A stretch of DNA of 64,000 bases from Vigna angularis (GCF_016808095.1 NC_068974.1:12090001-12154000); one strand, 5' to 3'. Positions 11,656 through 25,540 are shown, counted from the stretch's first letter. Notes: generated from the sequence alone by a model not told the origin. Program-made: numbers and translations.

Positions 11656-13010
11656 TAGAATGACTCGATTTCTCACACCAAGAGGGGGGAGGGGAGGGGG
11701 TGAATTGGTGAAGTGTAAAAACAAAAGCTTTTAAAATCTTTTTCACAAAAATTGATGTCTTTAAACTTTTCTTGAATTGCACGGTAAAAGATTTTCAATG
11801 CAGCGGAAACTTAATCGAATGAGTACAGAAAGTAATCGATTGAATAAAAGAGAGTAGGGATCAGAAAATTCAAACACTGAGTTTCTATACTAGTTCGGCC
11901 AAGCCTACATTCAGTGTCCTTCCAATCACGGGAAGCCAATGCACTATAAAGATCAAAGTTTTTACAACAAGTTATAGAGACCTCACGTCAAAAATATAAT
12001 ATAGGCAGTCAACAACAAGACCAACAACAAAAATCCCCTCTTCTGTTGTCTAACCCCTTTGAGACACCCTCAAAGTCAAGAACACACACGTTCTTCTTCC
12101 TGTAGTCACAACAGGGAACTCAAACCAATCTTCACAAGATTGCAGAATCTGATCACGCAGTTGCACCCAAGTGTGCAGATTTGATCAGTCTTTGAAACAC
12201 AGTAGTCTTGCTCTTCAAGAAATCACAAGTTGTTGATCACCATGGTCAATCTTGTTTCTTGGAGCTTTTCCTCTCTTTCTGTAAGATCACACTTTCTGTA
12301 AATGATATGAAAAATGTTAGAATCACCAAAAATTCTTACAAAATTCAAATCTGCGTCAATTTATAGTATAACACATATCAGACGCATTTTAATCGATTGA
12401 GCTGCTAACGTAATCAAATATAACAATTAATTATAATAGATTTAGCAACCATCAAACAAATAATTGAATGTACAATTAATGCAGTCGACTATCATTTAAT
12501 GCTTGGTCAACATATTTAAAAATATTACCGTTATGTTAGTTGTTACCAGCATTTAACAGATTTTCAAAACATCAACTAACTTATTCGAATACATATTGCA
12601 TGCATTCGCTTAAGTGAAATCTTTTTGCATAGTTTTGAAAATTTTTCTCTTTGAAAAAACTTACAGCACACTTCAAAAGAGTTTGTGCAAACACACGAGT
12701 TTTAATCGATTCACCCCGTAATGTAATCGACTTAAAACTGTTGTTTTGCCACACATTTAAAGTTCAATCATAGTGCTTGTGATTTTTCTTTTCCCAAAAA
12801 CATATGTCATGCATACACATATAAAATCACATATTTCACACAGTGATATGCAAGAACAACACAAACATAGCTCAAACATGTTCTCAAATATGCTTTAAGA
12901 GATTTAACACATTAAAGAAAAACATATGATATGTAAACACAGAACATGTAACACATAATATACATGTATTATTAATTATGTGTTGTCATCGTAAAAAACT
13001 CAAATATTAC
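11656..13010 (-). repeat. LTR-like remnant inserted in copia
   Basis: On the minus strand this block starts near ATATTTGAGTTTTTTACGATG (about 13000) and ends with TTCACCCCCTCCCCTCC (about 11700), features commonly seen in Sirevirus-like copia LTRs of legumes. It carries several AATCGATT-type motifs (11814, 11837, 12390, 12702). No reading frame is present. It separates copia pol from its missing 5' part. Exact ends and target duplication were not resolved. Confidence 0.5.
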
Positions 13011-14270
13011 TGAGATTGTGGGTTAAGCTAAACCTGTGCTTCCCCTATCAACAATATGCAATCAAGACAACAAGGCTAGATCCAAAGAGAGTAGGCTACA
13101 ACGAGTCAAGCGACAATGATCGAAGCCGAAGAAGACGATGCATTTGCCACCACATATGACTGGAACAAACGATGACTGCAAACTTCGACCTATGCATGGT
13201 AGCACATCTAGACTCCAATAATGAAAATTTCAACAATGTTGGGATTGACCATAACTGTGTTTCCACTTCATTTTAATCAATTAAATTTTCAAATAGTGTA
13301 AATTCTGTATGTACTTTTTATTGAAAATTTTAGATATTTTGTTATAGGTATTTAGGTTGAGTAGTATAAGAAAAAATATTTATGCTTTCTTATATAGAAT
13401 TTTAAATATTGAGATGACTTGTCTCACAATATGTTAAGTTTTATAGATAATTGTGCGTTAATTCAACGTATTTAGAATGTTTGAGTTTCAAAATAAATCT
13501 TGTTTGATGTAAAAAAAGTCCATTTAAATCTCAAATGATTTGTTTTTTTAAAAACATTAATTGAAAAATAATTTTAGATAATATCAATAGAAAAACATCA
13601 TCAACTAATCTTTTGAATTATTAAATTATTAAATATTAAAATAAATTTTTACATTTAATAATAATTAAGTATTCTATAACAAAAATTTAAAGTAATATAA
13701 ATATAATTTAAATTATCTGAATAAATCATTTACAAATTCACACAATCTAATTTCTTCCAACTCTCAAATTCCCTATCGTATCTCATTTTTAAAAGTATAA
13801 AATTCTAATCTTAACACGTAAGAATTATAAGTATATATAGACAATCAACAACAAAACAAAATAATGCATATTTAGTACTTAAAAATATTGATTTTGACGT
13901 ACTTCAAACTTTTACATTCTTAATTATGAAGAAATCACTCTAACTAATTGAATGATTACCTCCACCTTCCCTGGGAACTTTCCTTTTTACAAATGAAGTT
14001 AATGCCTTTCAATTGAATTCATTTATATATTAATTGGCATAAAACAGTTATGCTGAAAAGTTGAAGCCAGTAACAGTTTATAAAGACTCAGTTTTTACTC
14101 TAATAAGCAATTTTTCAAGAATAAAAATGTGACAAGACATCATATTTTAGAGTAAACGAATACCCCATAGATATTTTATTCTGATATTACCTTATCATGA
14201 CAGAAAATGAACATAACATCAGAAATTGTGTGCAGAATGAAGCAATGATATTTGTGGCAGCAAAGTTATG
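13011..14270. other. AT-rich intergenic DNA
   Basis: Nothing coding is recognised. Positions 13020-13250 are less AT-rich and may belong to the neighbouring element; the remainder is ordinary AT-rich spacer upstream of the pseudokinase gene. Confidence 0.45.
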
Positions 14271-14274
14271 AAGT

Positions 14275-14281
14275 ATAAATG
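14275..14281 (+). promoter_or_regulatory. Candidate TATA box of the pseudokinase gene
   Basis: TATAAAT lies about 580 bp upstream of the safest start codon (14860) in a region with no other gene. The implied 5' leader is long and contains a 17-codon upstream ORF at 14619-14672. Position and motif are the only evidence. Confidence 0.3.
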
Positions 14282-14859
14282 TAGGACTCACCAGAATGAT
14301 AGAAGCAGGGTTTGATGTTGTGGTGTGGCAAATGAGTATTTTCACATCACATAACATAACATCAGCAATATTCAGAGACAGTCAAATTGGGATAGAACAT
14401 CACATGCCTTAGATCTGTCTCATATTGCATTCACATTCAGTCATTCCTTCCAGCTTGTATCTTCCAACCCTTTTCCACATTTTCCACCCAGAAATTCTCC
14501 ATTCCTCTCTCCTACTACCTATGTCCATTTCTGCTTCAATTATTGCACACTTTAGCCACCTCATTCAATTCCCCTTCATCTTAAAATTGGGTTCCACAGC
14601 CACAAAGTTCTCTTAACCATGCTTCTCCTTGTCCTATATACCCACATGGGAATATTATCATTTTCCATGTAAAATCACTCTACTTTTTTCATCTACATGT
14701 GCTCCTTTCAGTCTGTCTCATCACACCCCAGATCTTAATTATCCCATTTATCCAAGACTCTTGTGTGTGTCATTCGGTCCAATTGTGTTGCTAGCAGTAC
14801 TCACTACTGGGTGTGCTGAAAGATCAGGTTTTTCAGTGGTACAAGGAGAACCACCCTCC

Positions 14860-16973
14860 ATGTTGATACTGGTTCTTGGACTAGTTTCAGCTACTTTGTT
14901 AGTGATTGTTGCAGGTTATGTGTTGTATTGCAAGAAAGGAGTATCAAGGTATGAGAGTAAGGACATTGAAAGCTCGGAACACAAGGAGGAGGAGGTGGCT
15001 CAGAAGGAGGATTTGATGATCTTTCAAGGTGGGGAGGACCTTACAATATGTGACATATTGGATGCTCCGGGGGAAGTGATTGGAAAATCCAACTATGGAA
15101 CACTGTATAAGGCCTTGTTGCAGAGGAGCAACAAGGTGAGGCTGCTCAGGTTTCTGAGGCCAGTGTGCACTGCAAGAGGTGAAGAATTGGATGAGATGAT
15201 TCAGTTTCTTGGAAGGATTAGGCATCCTAACTTGGTTCCTCTTCTGGGGTTTTACACTGGGCCAAGGGGTGAGAAGCTTCTTGTTCATCCCTTCTATAGA
15301 CATGGGAATCTTACTCAATTCATAAGAGGTAAATAAATTGTTTCTCTTGCCTTTTTGTACTTCTAATTCTGTTATCTGCTTTTGCAGCAAATCTGTGTGT
15401 CTTCTTTCTTTTGGGATGTTCATTTGGTGTTTTGTCCTGATTTTGTCAATATAATAATGGGTTTGAAGGCTTGTGGCAAATCTTGATCTGTATTTAGTTT
15501 GAAAACATTCACTACTTAGTTTGTGTTACTGTTACTGTTAGTGTTTTGTTGGGATTTGGGAATTATAGAAGAAACATGGAGTTGTTTTTTCACTCTAAAT
15601 GTTCCTTCCTCCCTTGCAAGACTCTAACAGATATTACGATATACTCAATTAATTCATATTTAGTAGTAAAAAATATCTCTAACTTTTCAACTATTTTTGT
15701 GTTTCTTTTCAATGTTTCTGGTTCTTCATTAATTGCTCTTAATTATGTGTACGAATACTGTTACAAAAATTAGCTTAAAAGAAGCTAAAAGGATTATTGT
15801 TTTGGTACAAACAAAAAAAATCTGAAAGAAATTACTTTAGAATGGACCGAGTAGTAGTTGGTTCAATAGAAAAGTGAAATGATATTAGTGCAGCAAAAGA
15901 GTTACATCATTTTTACACAGTAGTGACAGAATGTGGTGTTGGAATATGTATTACTTGTTTTTGTTTTATTATTTTAAAGGGAATCAGTATAAGAATTGTG
16001 TAAGGTTTTTTATTATTGGTTTGCTCTGTTACTTTAACGAAATAGACCTTTTTTCTTTTACAGTGTCTGAAAACTGAATAAACCCATCTTTCTTCTTTTA
16101 GTATATCATTGACATTTTCCATGCTGATATTAACACTACTCAATTTTAATTGCCTTATGTATGGTCATTTTCATGGCATTGATATTCATTCATCTGTTAA
16201 TAAAATATCAATTAGATTAGAAGTTACTACATTAAGAAGAGCAAGTGATGATGAAATAGCTAGACAGAAAGTTCCCAACCAAGCTATTGGATTCATTAGG
16301 CCTACTCTTGACACCTCATAGACTGAATTTTGTTTTGCATTATATGTTTCACTTATTGATCAAAGATATTCACTATGCAGATGGAAATGGAGAGTGTTAC
16401 AAATGGTCAAACATATGCAGAATATCCATTGGTATAGTGAAAGGATTGGAGCATCTTCACACATCACAGGAAAAGCCTATTATCCATGGAAACCTCAAGT
16501 CTAAGAACATCCTTTTGGACCGCTCCTACCAGCCCTACATCTCAGATTCTGGCCTACATCTTCTGCTGAATCCTACTGCTGGACAAGAAATGCTTGAAAG
16601 TTCAGCAGCACAGGGTTACAAGGCACCTGAGCTCATAAAAATGAAGGATGCTACTGAAGAGAGTGATATATATAGCCTTGGTGTGATCTTGCTGGAACTT
16701 CTTTCAGGAAAGGAACCTATCAATGAGCACCCTACTCCTGATGAGGATTTCTATTTGCCAAATTTCATGAGAAATGCAGTCCTTGGACACAGAATTGCTG
16801 ATCTATACCACCCTGCCATTCTTCTCAGAAACAGCAGAGAGGATAGTGTTCCAGTCACAGAAGAATTCATCCTCAAAGTTTTTCAACTTGCTATGGCTTG
16901 TTGCTCCCCTGCACCCTCAGTTAGACCTAACATAAAACAAGTCCTCAAGAAACTGGAAGAAATTATGTTCTAG
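14860..16973 (+). CDS. Membrane-anchored receptor-like pseudokinase
   Basis: Two exons, 14860-15328 and 16381-16973, join in frame across a 1052-bp GT/AG intron (AGAG|GTAAAT to TATGCAG|ATGG), giving 353 residues from the ATG at 14860. The protein starts with a hydrophobic segment (about residues 1-23) followed by CKK, i.e. a signal anchor, then an acidic linker and a kinase-like domain. It resembles the TMKL1-like, LRR-III class of plant receptor kinases but has no leucine-rich repeats. Key catalytic residues are missing: HGNLKSKN replaces HRDLKxxN, DSG replaces DFG, and the VAIK lysine is not evident (KVRLLRF). Structural motifs such as GYKAPEL and SDIYSLGVILLELL remain. It probably acts as a scaffold or regulator at a membrane. 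The open frame extends 5' to about 14617 without an ATG, so an upstream exon or another start is possible. Confidence 0.82.
15329..16380 (+). other. Intron of the pseudokinase gene
   Basis: Starts GTAAAT and ends TATGCAG. Removing it joins FIR to DGNGECYKW with a split aspartate codon and restores the standard kinase spacing between subdomains V and VIb. AT-rich, with no embedded element recognised. Confidence 0.85.
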
Positions 16974-19900
16974 AATCCATGGGGGGCTTTTTGTGATTAT
17001 TTTGTGTAGTATTGGCCACTCTGGCAGCAGTGATACTGCACGCTTTAAATTCTTCAAGCTCATCATTAACAATGATGTGGTTGGAGACAATATAACATTT
17101 ATTATATATATAAGAAATTAGGAAGAAAAAAAAAGTAAGTAGTCTGCTTACAAAATGTGCAATTGACTACCAAACAAAGACTTCAGAACAGTTGATGTTG
17201 ATGTTAAGGATTAAAGTCACATGAAGAATCATAGCTTGAAACTAAAGCTACCAAATTCTGAACTCCAAATCTCAGATCTGGCTCCCAGTTACTGAATTGA
17301 TTTTGCGATTTCTGAGACTATGCTTGATAAAAACAAGTGAGCTTGTGACATGGACAATGCCACTCATCCTGATACTAATTGCAGACATTTGAAGGGAAAT
17401 TACTCAGATTCTTTTACTGTCAAGAATGTTCTGCTGCTGTCCAAGAATTTGTAGCCAGAATGTGAGTTTTGCTGTTGTGGATAACCACAGAATCTGCTGA
17501 GAAATGGTCTTTATACAGAGTGACCCAATCAAATTCCATGTCATGACCATAGAGTTGAACATGCAAAAGTGCAAAGGAATCTGAATAATTATGTAGGCCA
17601 GGAAGTGGGATCATTTGGTGGCAGATTTTCAAAATCTCACCAAGAACAAGTTACATTGTTTGTTATGGTTAGATCTCTCAGCAACACCATTTCATTCTGA
17701 GTATGCCCTTTTGTTTACTTAAGAGAAAATTTTGCAGTTCATTTATCTTGAGAGACCATACTTTCCCAGTTGTAATCTTGTTGATTTGGTGAAATGTTAG
17801 TTTTCAGTTATGCTACTTACAGTGAAAGCAACTCATTATTGTTCCCTCATTTCAGAGGATTCTGACACTGCACGTTTATCAGTGAGAGAATTAGATAATC
17901 AACCACCATTGCAATTTTTAATTTGTGACTGATAGAGAATAGCTGGTGGAGCTGGTGGTTGGAAGTTAGGTGAGGGAGGGTGTACTAATTCATTGCTCAT
18001 ACATCACTATCTAGTTCATAACAAATTAAACATTGTTTGCATTTCTTATCCCTCAAAAAGACCACAATTACAGTTATGAAATTGCAAAACTTGGTCAAAT
18101 TGATCTGTGCTTTTGGAAATGTGATATGTCACCTTGACTAAGGACCAATCCACCGTAATTTCTCCATACACATTGGGGACATGTGGGGGCAAACCACAGT
18201 TTGTGGTAACAAGATGCAGCATTGTGGTTCCCACCTTTTTTTCCCTTTATTTATATATGTAGTAGTAGCTTTGTGTCCACCTTGACATAGATAGCAACAT
18301 AGTTTGTATTAAGAATATTTGTAATAAATTTATCTGAACATCAATGTAATTTCTTGTGTTTGATCAGTGTTAATATCATTCCTTTTATTTTGTTTCTGTA
18401 ATTAAACAATAAACAAGTAAAAAGAGTGAATGGTTGTATTAGCAAATTCTACATAAAAGAAAAATATGAAATCATTAGTATTAAATATAGGATAAAAAAT
18501 ACCATTAAACCTATAATATAATATCTACTAACATTTAACAACATTATACAGATATTGTTATTACTCTTTATCCTTGAAAGAAATACATGCTTTACTAAAT
18601 AGTATTATCACTTTTCATTGCATTTAAGAATTGAGCTAATAATGCCAACTAAATAGTCAAAAGGGATGGTGATGCTTTTGTTTGTGTTCCCAAAAAAGAG
18701 AAGTTTTCTTGTCCTTTGGATGGGTTGTATAATTGTATTACTATGGAGTTTTATTCAATTGTTCTATATACTAAAGATAGAGTTTTCAGTAAGCTTTGTT
18801 TTAGCCTTCTTCATGATCTTCTTGAATATTGAAAAGCAAAGAAAAAAGTGATTAGGAAACAAAGTAGAAGTACATCTTTACATGATTAACCTCATTGTTG
18901 CATCTTAGTAATTTATTAAAGCTAGTAGAATCCCATGAATGGTTGATTCACTCTTCATTAATTAATGAGTGAGATATATGTTTATGGATGTCCTTATCCA
19001 ACACATGATACTATAATTGCAACATAAATATTATGGTTATTATTATTATTTTTAAATGAAAAAAATTATCACACTAGAAATCAATTATTGCTTAAGTTGT
19101 GAAATGACCTACAACCTAACCAACCAAACTCTTTTTCCCACTACAAATAATTGGGAAGAAGAAATGTTTCAAATGAGTTTCCATCCACAAGCAATATGAA
19201 GCAATAAATTGTCCTTCAACACCCTAAGATTTAGCTACATTTTCTATTGTATATGTTAATTATAGGCCAAGGTTTTAGCTCATATTTTACATATTTATAT
19301 AATTCATTTATTACAAAAATTCAATAAAAGAAGTTTGATAGAAAGAAAGTGTTTGATTTTTCAGGGAATTGAAGTTAAGAATGTGGGCCTTTTCTTATTT
19401 GGTTTATCTTTTAAGAATTGGTAGTTTTAGAAAATCCTTTTTTGAGAAATGAATTTCAATCAACATTCTCTTAAAATTAATTGGAGGGAAAAATGTAAAT
19501 TTTTTGAATAAAAAAAAGTAACAGAAAAAAAAAATCGTACTATTTTATTAATTTTTATTGTTTATAAAATGCATATCTAGTTCGATTTTGGTTTATGAAA
19601 AAAAAATTGTTTTTTTCTTATGAAATTAAAACTTACCAATTTTAACTTCTAATATTATATGACACTCACTAATTTACCTTTTTTATGTGTTTAACGAAAA
19701 TTCAAATGGTAAAATACATTCTGAAAAAAAATCTTAAAATTTGTAAATTAATATTATTAAACTATATCAAGAAAAATAGTAGAGACTAAAAGTGATGATT
19801 TAAAATTTTGAAGAATATGAAAATAAAAAAAAATTCTTTAAATGGAATAAAAAAAATCTTCATCTTTTAAAAGGATTAAAAATTGTTTTAAATTTTATAA

Positions 19901-20950
19901 GATTGAAAAGAAAATTATAGATGCCAAAGTCTAAACTTACTAATTTTTACAAAAGGTGGAAATATATTTAAACTTAAAACAACGGATTGTTTGTAGATTT
20001 CTTGAAAATTTATATAAATATTTCTAATTATGTTTCTTACTAATAAAATTAAATTTAGCTATGAAAAGTGATTATTTTCAGAAATAATGATTCTTTAATA
20101 TGAAGGAGTAATCCAAAGTAAGAGAAAACAACAGGTGGATTAAAAGTTAAATAAATGGAATAAATTTAAATGGTGATAAAAGATAAAAACGTTATTATTA
20201 TTTGATTTCCTTAGTTAATTAGGTAAATTTGTTTGTTATTATATATTTTCTGCACGTATTTATCAATTTGTATTGCAATGGATTTAATTTTTTTCATAAC
20301 AAATATTTAAGAGAATTTTTTTCCAGAGATACAGAAAATGTATACTCTATGTTCTTTCTTTTTCTGTTAAAATTTTATTTACTTTCATTAAAAATATTAC
20401 CAAACATTTTTATACAATTTTCTGTTTACTTTTCATTGAAAACCATACCATCAAACCTGACCAGTTTGTTTACGAATAACGAACGGAGTAGGAAAGGTTT
20501 AAAGTTGTGACCCGTTTCGATCTGCAAAACGGTGGGTTTAAGCCTGCCATTTTTTCTAACTTATTTTTTTTAAATAAATATTTTATAAAAATTCTAATTA
20601 GTTAGTGATGTTTTTGATAAAATAAATTAAAAATATTATTACTTTTTCGAAGTAGAGTGTTCTATTATCATCCATTATTAAAACTTAATTTGTAAATGAC
20701 TAGGGAGAGATTGAAAAATGAAAGAAAAAGAGGAGAATGTCAAGGTCTTTGAATTGATATCAACAAAATAGAAAGTAAAAAACAATGTGGAAATCTTTGA
20801 TTGATGAAACAGATTTTTTTTTCATCTTAATATATTTAAAATATAATTCCTAAACTTTTTTTTAAAAAAAATTGGATATAAATTAGAATTAAAATACATT
20901 TTAAATTAAATAAAAATGTAACAAATAAAAATATATATTTGAAATAAAAA
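16974..20950. other. Intergenic DNA, no gene seen
   Basis: 3' flank of the pseudokinase gene and AT-rich spacer. Positions 17150-18240 are less AT-rich than the rest, but the short frames there have no recognisable domains or codon pattern; a non-coding transcript cannot be excluded. Confidence 0.5.
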
Positions 20951-22306
20951 TAGGTTTAATATCACTTTTAGTCTCTATTTTTGTCCACTTTGTTTAATGT
21001 GTGACTTAACTTTTTCAAGTGTTTGATTCAAATTTTCATCATTTTTGTTCAATTTGGTCAGTTTGTATGATGTTAAAAATATATATATTATTTTTTAAAA
21101 TTAAATTTAGAACTCAAATAAATTAATTTTAGTTTATAGTAAAAAAATGGATTTATTTATATTTTTTCTTTTTTTCTAGTTGCATGGGACTTGCATTGTT
21201 TATTAACATTTAGAATTTTATGTAGTAGTCAATTTAAGAATGATTCTGAAGTTGAAATGTATATGGAAATAGAAATTTAACTTAGTGAAAGATTTGTTGG
21301 GAAACTTTTTAGATTGTGTAGCCAAGAAATCTAGAATCTGGAAAGTTGTAGCTTGCCCTAACTTAGTGCAGTTTTGCTAACAAATCTAGAATCAAACATG
21401 TTTTTCACTTTTGTTACAGAAAAAGTTCTAAATTGGTTATTTATAAACGAACAAAATGAAATATAAATAGGAAGATCATAAGTCTAAACTGTCAAAATAT
21501 TTTTCTAATTCACCCTTCACTTATAATTTGAACGAAAAAAAATTCTATAAACACTTACCATCTAACAACATCTATAAAATTGTCTAGCCCTGTGAAAATT
21601 TCTACAATAATCTTACAAAATATATAAAATTTTAGCATAAATTTTGACAAGATATCACTCGAAAAGCTTTCTTCCCCTAACTTTCCCATGAATATTGCAA
21701 GCTCTACAACCAATAGAAATTTAACTTCTTATCTTTAATATTTCTTTCTTTAAATTGACTTTATTATGTGTAATCCTCAACTCCATTTGCAACAAAAAAG
21801 ACACTTGTTACATACCAAACTGATATGCATTCACAAGAAAAACATTTTACTCATTCCTTCAAAACATCACTACTAAATTTGAAAACAAACAAAACCCAAG
21901 AGAAAATGACAAAAACTCTAATACCCCAATACAAAAAACTAACCTCAAATAGAACGCATAACTGACCTAGCCTTCTCAACTTTCAATTTGAACGAAAAAT
22001 TAACACATTGTTGCATGTGATTTCCACGAAGAAAATAACTTCCAATTCGAATGAATAAAACCACTTCCAAATATTAGATTTCCATGTCATTGTTTGTTTA
22101 ACTTGCCACGTATACCAAACCCTAACAACTCATTCACTGATTGCTCATGTAGACACTGTGCCATTAACGATTTAGATGCTATCATGAAAAATGATCAAAT
22201 TGAACAAAAATTATGGAAATTGGGACCACATTGAACACTCGAAAAGGTCGAGTCCCACATTGAACAAAATGAACGAAAATATGAACCAAAAGTGGTATTA
22301 AGCCTA
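20951..22306. mobile_element. Non-autonomous DNA transposon with long terminal inverted repeats
   Basis: The left end (TAGGTTTAATATCACTTTTA) and the reverse complement of the right end (TAGGCTTAATACCACTTTTG) match over about 115-120 bp at roughly 75% identity, including CACTTTGTTTAATGTG against CATTTTGTTCAATGTG. The 1.1-kb interior has no transposase or long frame. Long TIRs suggest a Mutator-like element, but no clean 9-bp target duplication is seen; only TA or TAG lies at both borders, so the superfamily is open. Confidence 0.75.
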
Positions 22307-23504
22307 GAAAAATATAAAGTTATAATTATGTACTGTAAACTAGTGTCCTATTTTGTCAAATCTCAAACTTTATAAAATAAAGCACACATCTCTTTCAGTT
22401 TCACATTTCTTCTTCATATAATTTAAAGCAAAGAAAAAGGAATTTGAACATTTTCATCCATATCATTATCCACATATATAAAATAAAGGAGTTAATAATT
22501 TGAATTATAATTGTAACAATCTGTATTGAACATAAGTGAAGTATACATAGATATATCACTAGTATTGGCAAACAACAAAGCTTATAAAGAGATGAATAAT
22601 AACCCCAAAATATACTCCAACGTGTTTCAAGATAATAGTTTGCAAAAGATTATAACATCGCATCATGAACTCTATAGTTACAAAAGTATGCTATAATAAA
22701 CATGTTCTCATCCTTCATTTTCCCAAGCTACTATAGATCACTTACATCCTACATCACGGTACACCTACTTCACAATCTACTCACTTAAAAACATAATATC
22801 ATGAGATATTGATAATAATATCACAAACAAAATACATAGCCCAGTTAGAAATGATTTAAAACTTATAAGTTTTAAATAAATTAGAATAACAATTATGATT
22901 TAAAAACATTATCCTCTTCCACACTTACTAGTTATTATCATCAATATTAAATCATAACATTATCTCAAACAAAACAATATTTACAAACACATGCACAAAC
23001 TCCTGAAGGACTGATGTCTTTGATTAACACCCTAAAATTTTGATCTTGTCATTGCTCAACCATTCTAGTTTCCCAAGAGTTATAACTATATCATGTTTTA
23101 GGCATTCTTTTGATTCGTAAAGCATGATAGGGTAAATTCTAATGTTTAACGAGTTTGACTACTACCGACACCTTGAACAAGAACCTCCTTCAACTCTCTC
23201 AATTAGTCCTCTTTGTTTACTTGATTTCAAGTACTAGTAGAGTAAGGATAATCTCAGTTCAGTCATTATCATTAATGCATCTCACACAAAACATTTATGG
23301 TAGTATCTCCCTTTGGAAATAACTACCTCATCATTCTTTTCTCATACTAGTATTCAACATTTACACAAGCTACTCACAAGATATCAAGCAAGATCACACA
23401 AACTTTCAAAAAAAATTCAAGCATGTTTCACAAAATTGAATGGTATCCAACAGTAGGGGAGAGTGCCCAGCTCGTTAAACTGAGGGCTCACTATCAAGTG
23501 AGCC
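22307..23504. other. Intergenic DNA, no gene seen
   Basis: AT-rich, with no credible coding frame or recognised repeat. Confidence 0.5.
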
Positions 23505-24321
23505 TTCTGCTTTGTCACATCTTACAAGCCTTGTTTTTCTAAAGGCTATGATAAAAGCTCTACCTCTACAAAGTAAACTAAAGTTTGGATTTTAACCTAA
23601 AGGCTACCTGCTCTCCTAAAGTCAACTTCTCTATTTAACGGACATCTTTCAAGAAAATCTATATATAGACGAAAGCTTGAAGAAAAGACAAGAATGATAA
23701 CACAAGAAAGATAATATTAGAAGAATAAGATAATGAACTTGTGAACGCTAAGTCTAATGTGCCCATATATGGTTTGATGTTATCTTCTTTAAGAGAAAAA
23801 CTTTAGCAAATCACAAAATTCTTTATACTGTTTACATCCTCTCTTTGAGAGTTATCATCTGTACCTTTTCTCATAACACTATTTGTGTTATAAATTCTGA
23901 AGAGAATTAAAATATTTGTCTAAACATGTTGTCTATGGTTGAGACAAGAAGTGATTAGAATACTTGTGAAACTAGGTGTAGTTAAACTCGGACTAGTCAT
24001 GTTGACTAGGTGGACCAAGAGTGGTTAAAATACTTGGTGTAAACCTGGAGAGGTAAAACTCGTGTAATCTTTTCAAAAGATTAGTGAAACCCCTTAAGAG
24101 TTCTTAAGGAAGAACTAGACATTGTTCAAGTTGAAAGAACAAATATAAAATTTGTGTTTTATTGTCTTGCTATTTGAAATGTTTTCCATTTATGCATTTT
24201 ATAAAAACCAATGTCTAAGCATTTCATACAAAGTATATCTTTTATAACCATTAGACGTACCTTTCCGAAAAGTTTTCAAAAACACTATTCACCCCTCCCT
24301 CTAGTGTTTCCTGTAATTTCA
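23505..24321 (+). repeat. LTR-like direct repeat, copy A
   Basis: Aligns collinearly with 25541-26283: AAGGCTATGATAAA, ATATATAGACGAAAGCTTGA, CCTCTCTTTGAGAG and TTCTGAAGAGAATTAAAA occur in the same order and spacing in both. It ends with CACTATTCACCCCTCCCTCTA then TTTCA, as many Sirevirus-like copia LTRs do. Many small differences show it is old. Confidence 0.65.
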
Positions 24322-25540
24322 ATAAGTACCCTAAAGACATAAGGAGATTCTTGGTTTAATGATCCAAACATACTCTTGGAATCATAAAAGATTAAAGAAT
24401 CCTAAGGAATTCAATATAGCCACATGCAACACTTCTAAAGTCACATGCATACCAACATAAGAAATACTCTAGAAGAGGATAAAATTTGAACTTACTATAT
24501 AATTGAATTTGATTAGTTCAAATTGAAGCCTATGTTGCTATGAACTCCAATATGAGCTTAAATATTTTAAAAGATAAGAGATGAAATCATACTTTGAGAG
24601 ATGTTAGAAAATTATACATAGAAGAAACTCTAGAGAGATAAAGGTTTTCTACACATGACTCTAACTCTAATATGATTTCTATTATACATTTTTCTTTCTT
24701 AATAATGAAATATTCATATGCTTACATTATAAAACCTATTTTTATATTAAATCAAATTTCAAGGGTCTCCCAATAATAATATTACACTTACTTTTCTAAT
24801 TTACATTTGTTTTAAATAATATAATATAAAAGATTATGTTAAGACAAGATCGTCTATATCTAAGCAACTTACGTTTTGAAAGTTTAACAAAAAGCATTAA
24901 ATGAAATATTATTGTGTATAAAAAAAATATTTAAAGAAATAGCATCTAAAGAAAGAGATATTATATTACGTATGATTTAAATAAAGTCAAGCTTATGAAT
25001 AACGCTATCTAGACCAAACTGTCTAATGAACAAAAATCATGAATAACGTCTAAGAAAAGAAAGTGTCTCTCGTTGAAATCATATAAATAGACTATATGAG
25101 CTAGCATATTTTGAAATAGAAAGTCTATCTCTTGTATAACACTAAGGTTAAAAGAAATTTTTTTTAGTACAAGTGTTATCTCAAGCAAATCTTCTTAAAG
25201 AATACATCGTCTAATGAATGACTGTTGAACGATATAGTCTTTGAAGAAGCATAAAATATTGATATCATTTGATGATTATACATGTTGTATGTTTTATCAA
25301 ATGATGTATTTATGAATGACATGACAAATGATAAGATATCTTGAACACACAATACAATCTAACGCTTATCAACATTTAAAACATTTAATGCATGTACTGT
25401 AAAAGTTCTTCGATACTTGTATACTTTGTTCTTGATATTTTTGCAGATCATTAAAGTAGAAAGATATGATCAGAATTATTGTACCCAAGAAAAAGACGTT
25501 GTGAGAGATGAATAACATTATGAGAATGTTTTCCTCGAAG
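24322..25540. other. Spacer between LTR-like copies A and B
   Basis: About 1.2 kb, AT-rich, with no reading frame and no clear PBS after copy A. If A and B are an LTR pair, this would be the interior of a non-coding element; otherwise it lies between two solo LTRs. Confidence 0.4.

Noticed and set aside
12001..12300. Possible gene 5' end (less AT-rich, structured text)
   Set aside because: Matches the layout of legume LTRs and contains no sustained frame.
14629..14860. N-terminal extension of the pseudokinase frame
   Set aside because: It opens at TTG, not ATG, and has no signal-peptide or LRR match. Kept only as an uncertainty, not as coding.
17420..17632. 70-codon minus-strand frame
   Set aside because: No ATG context, domain or neighbouring exon; not distinguishable from chance.
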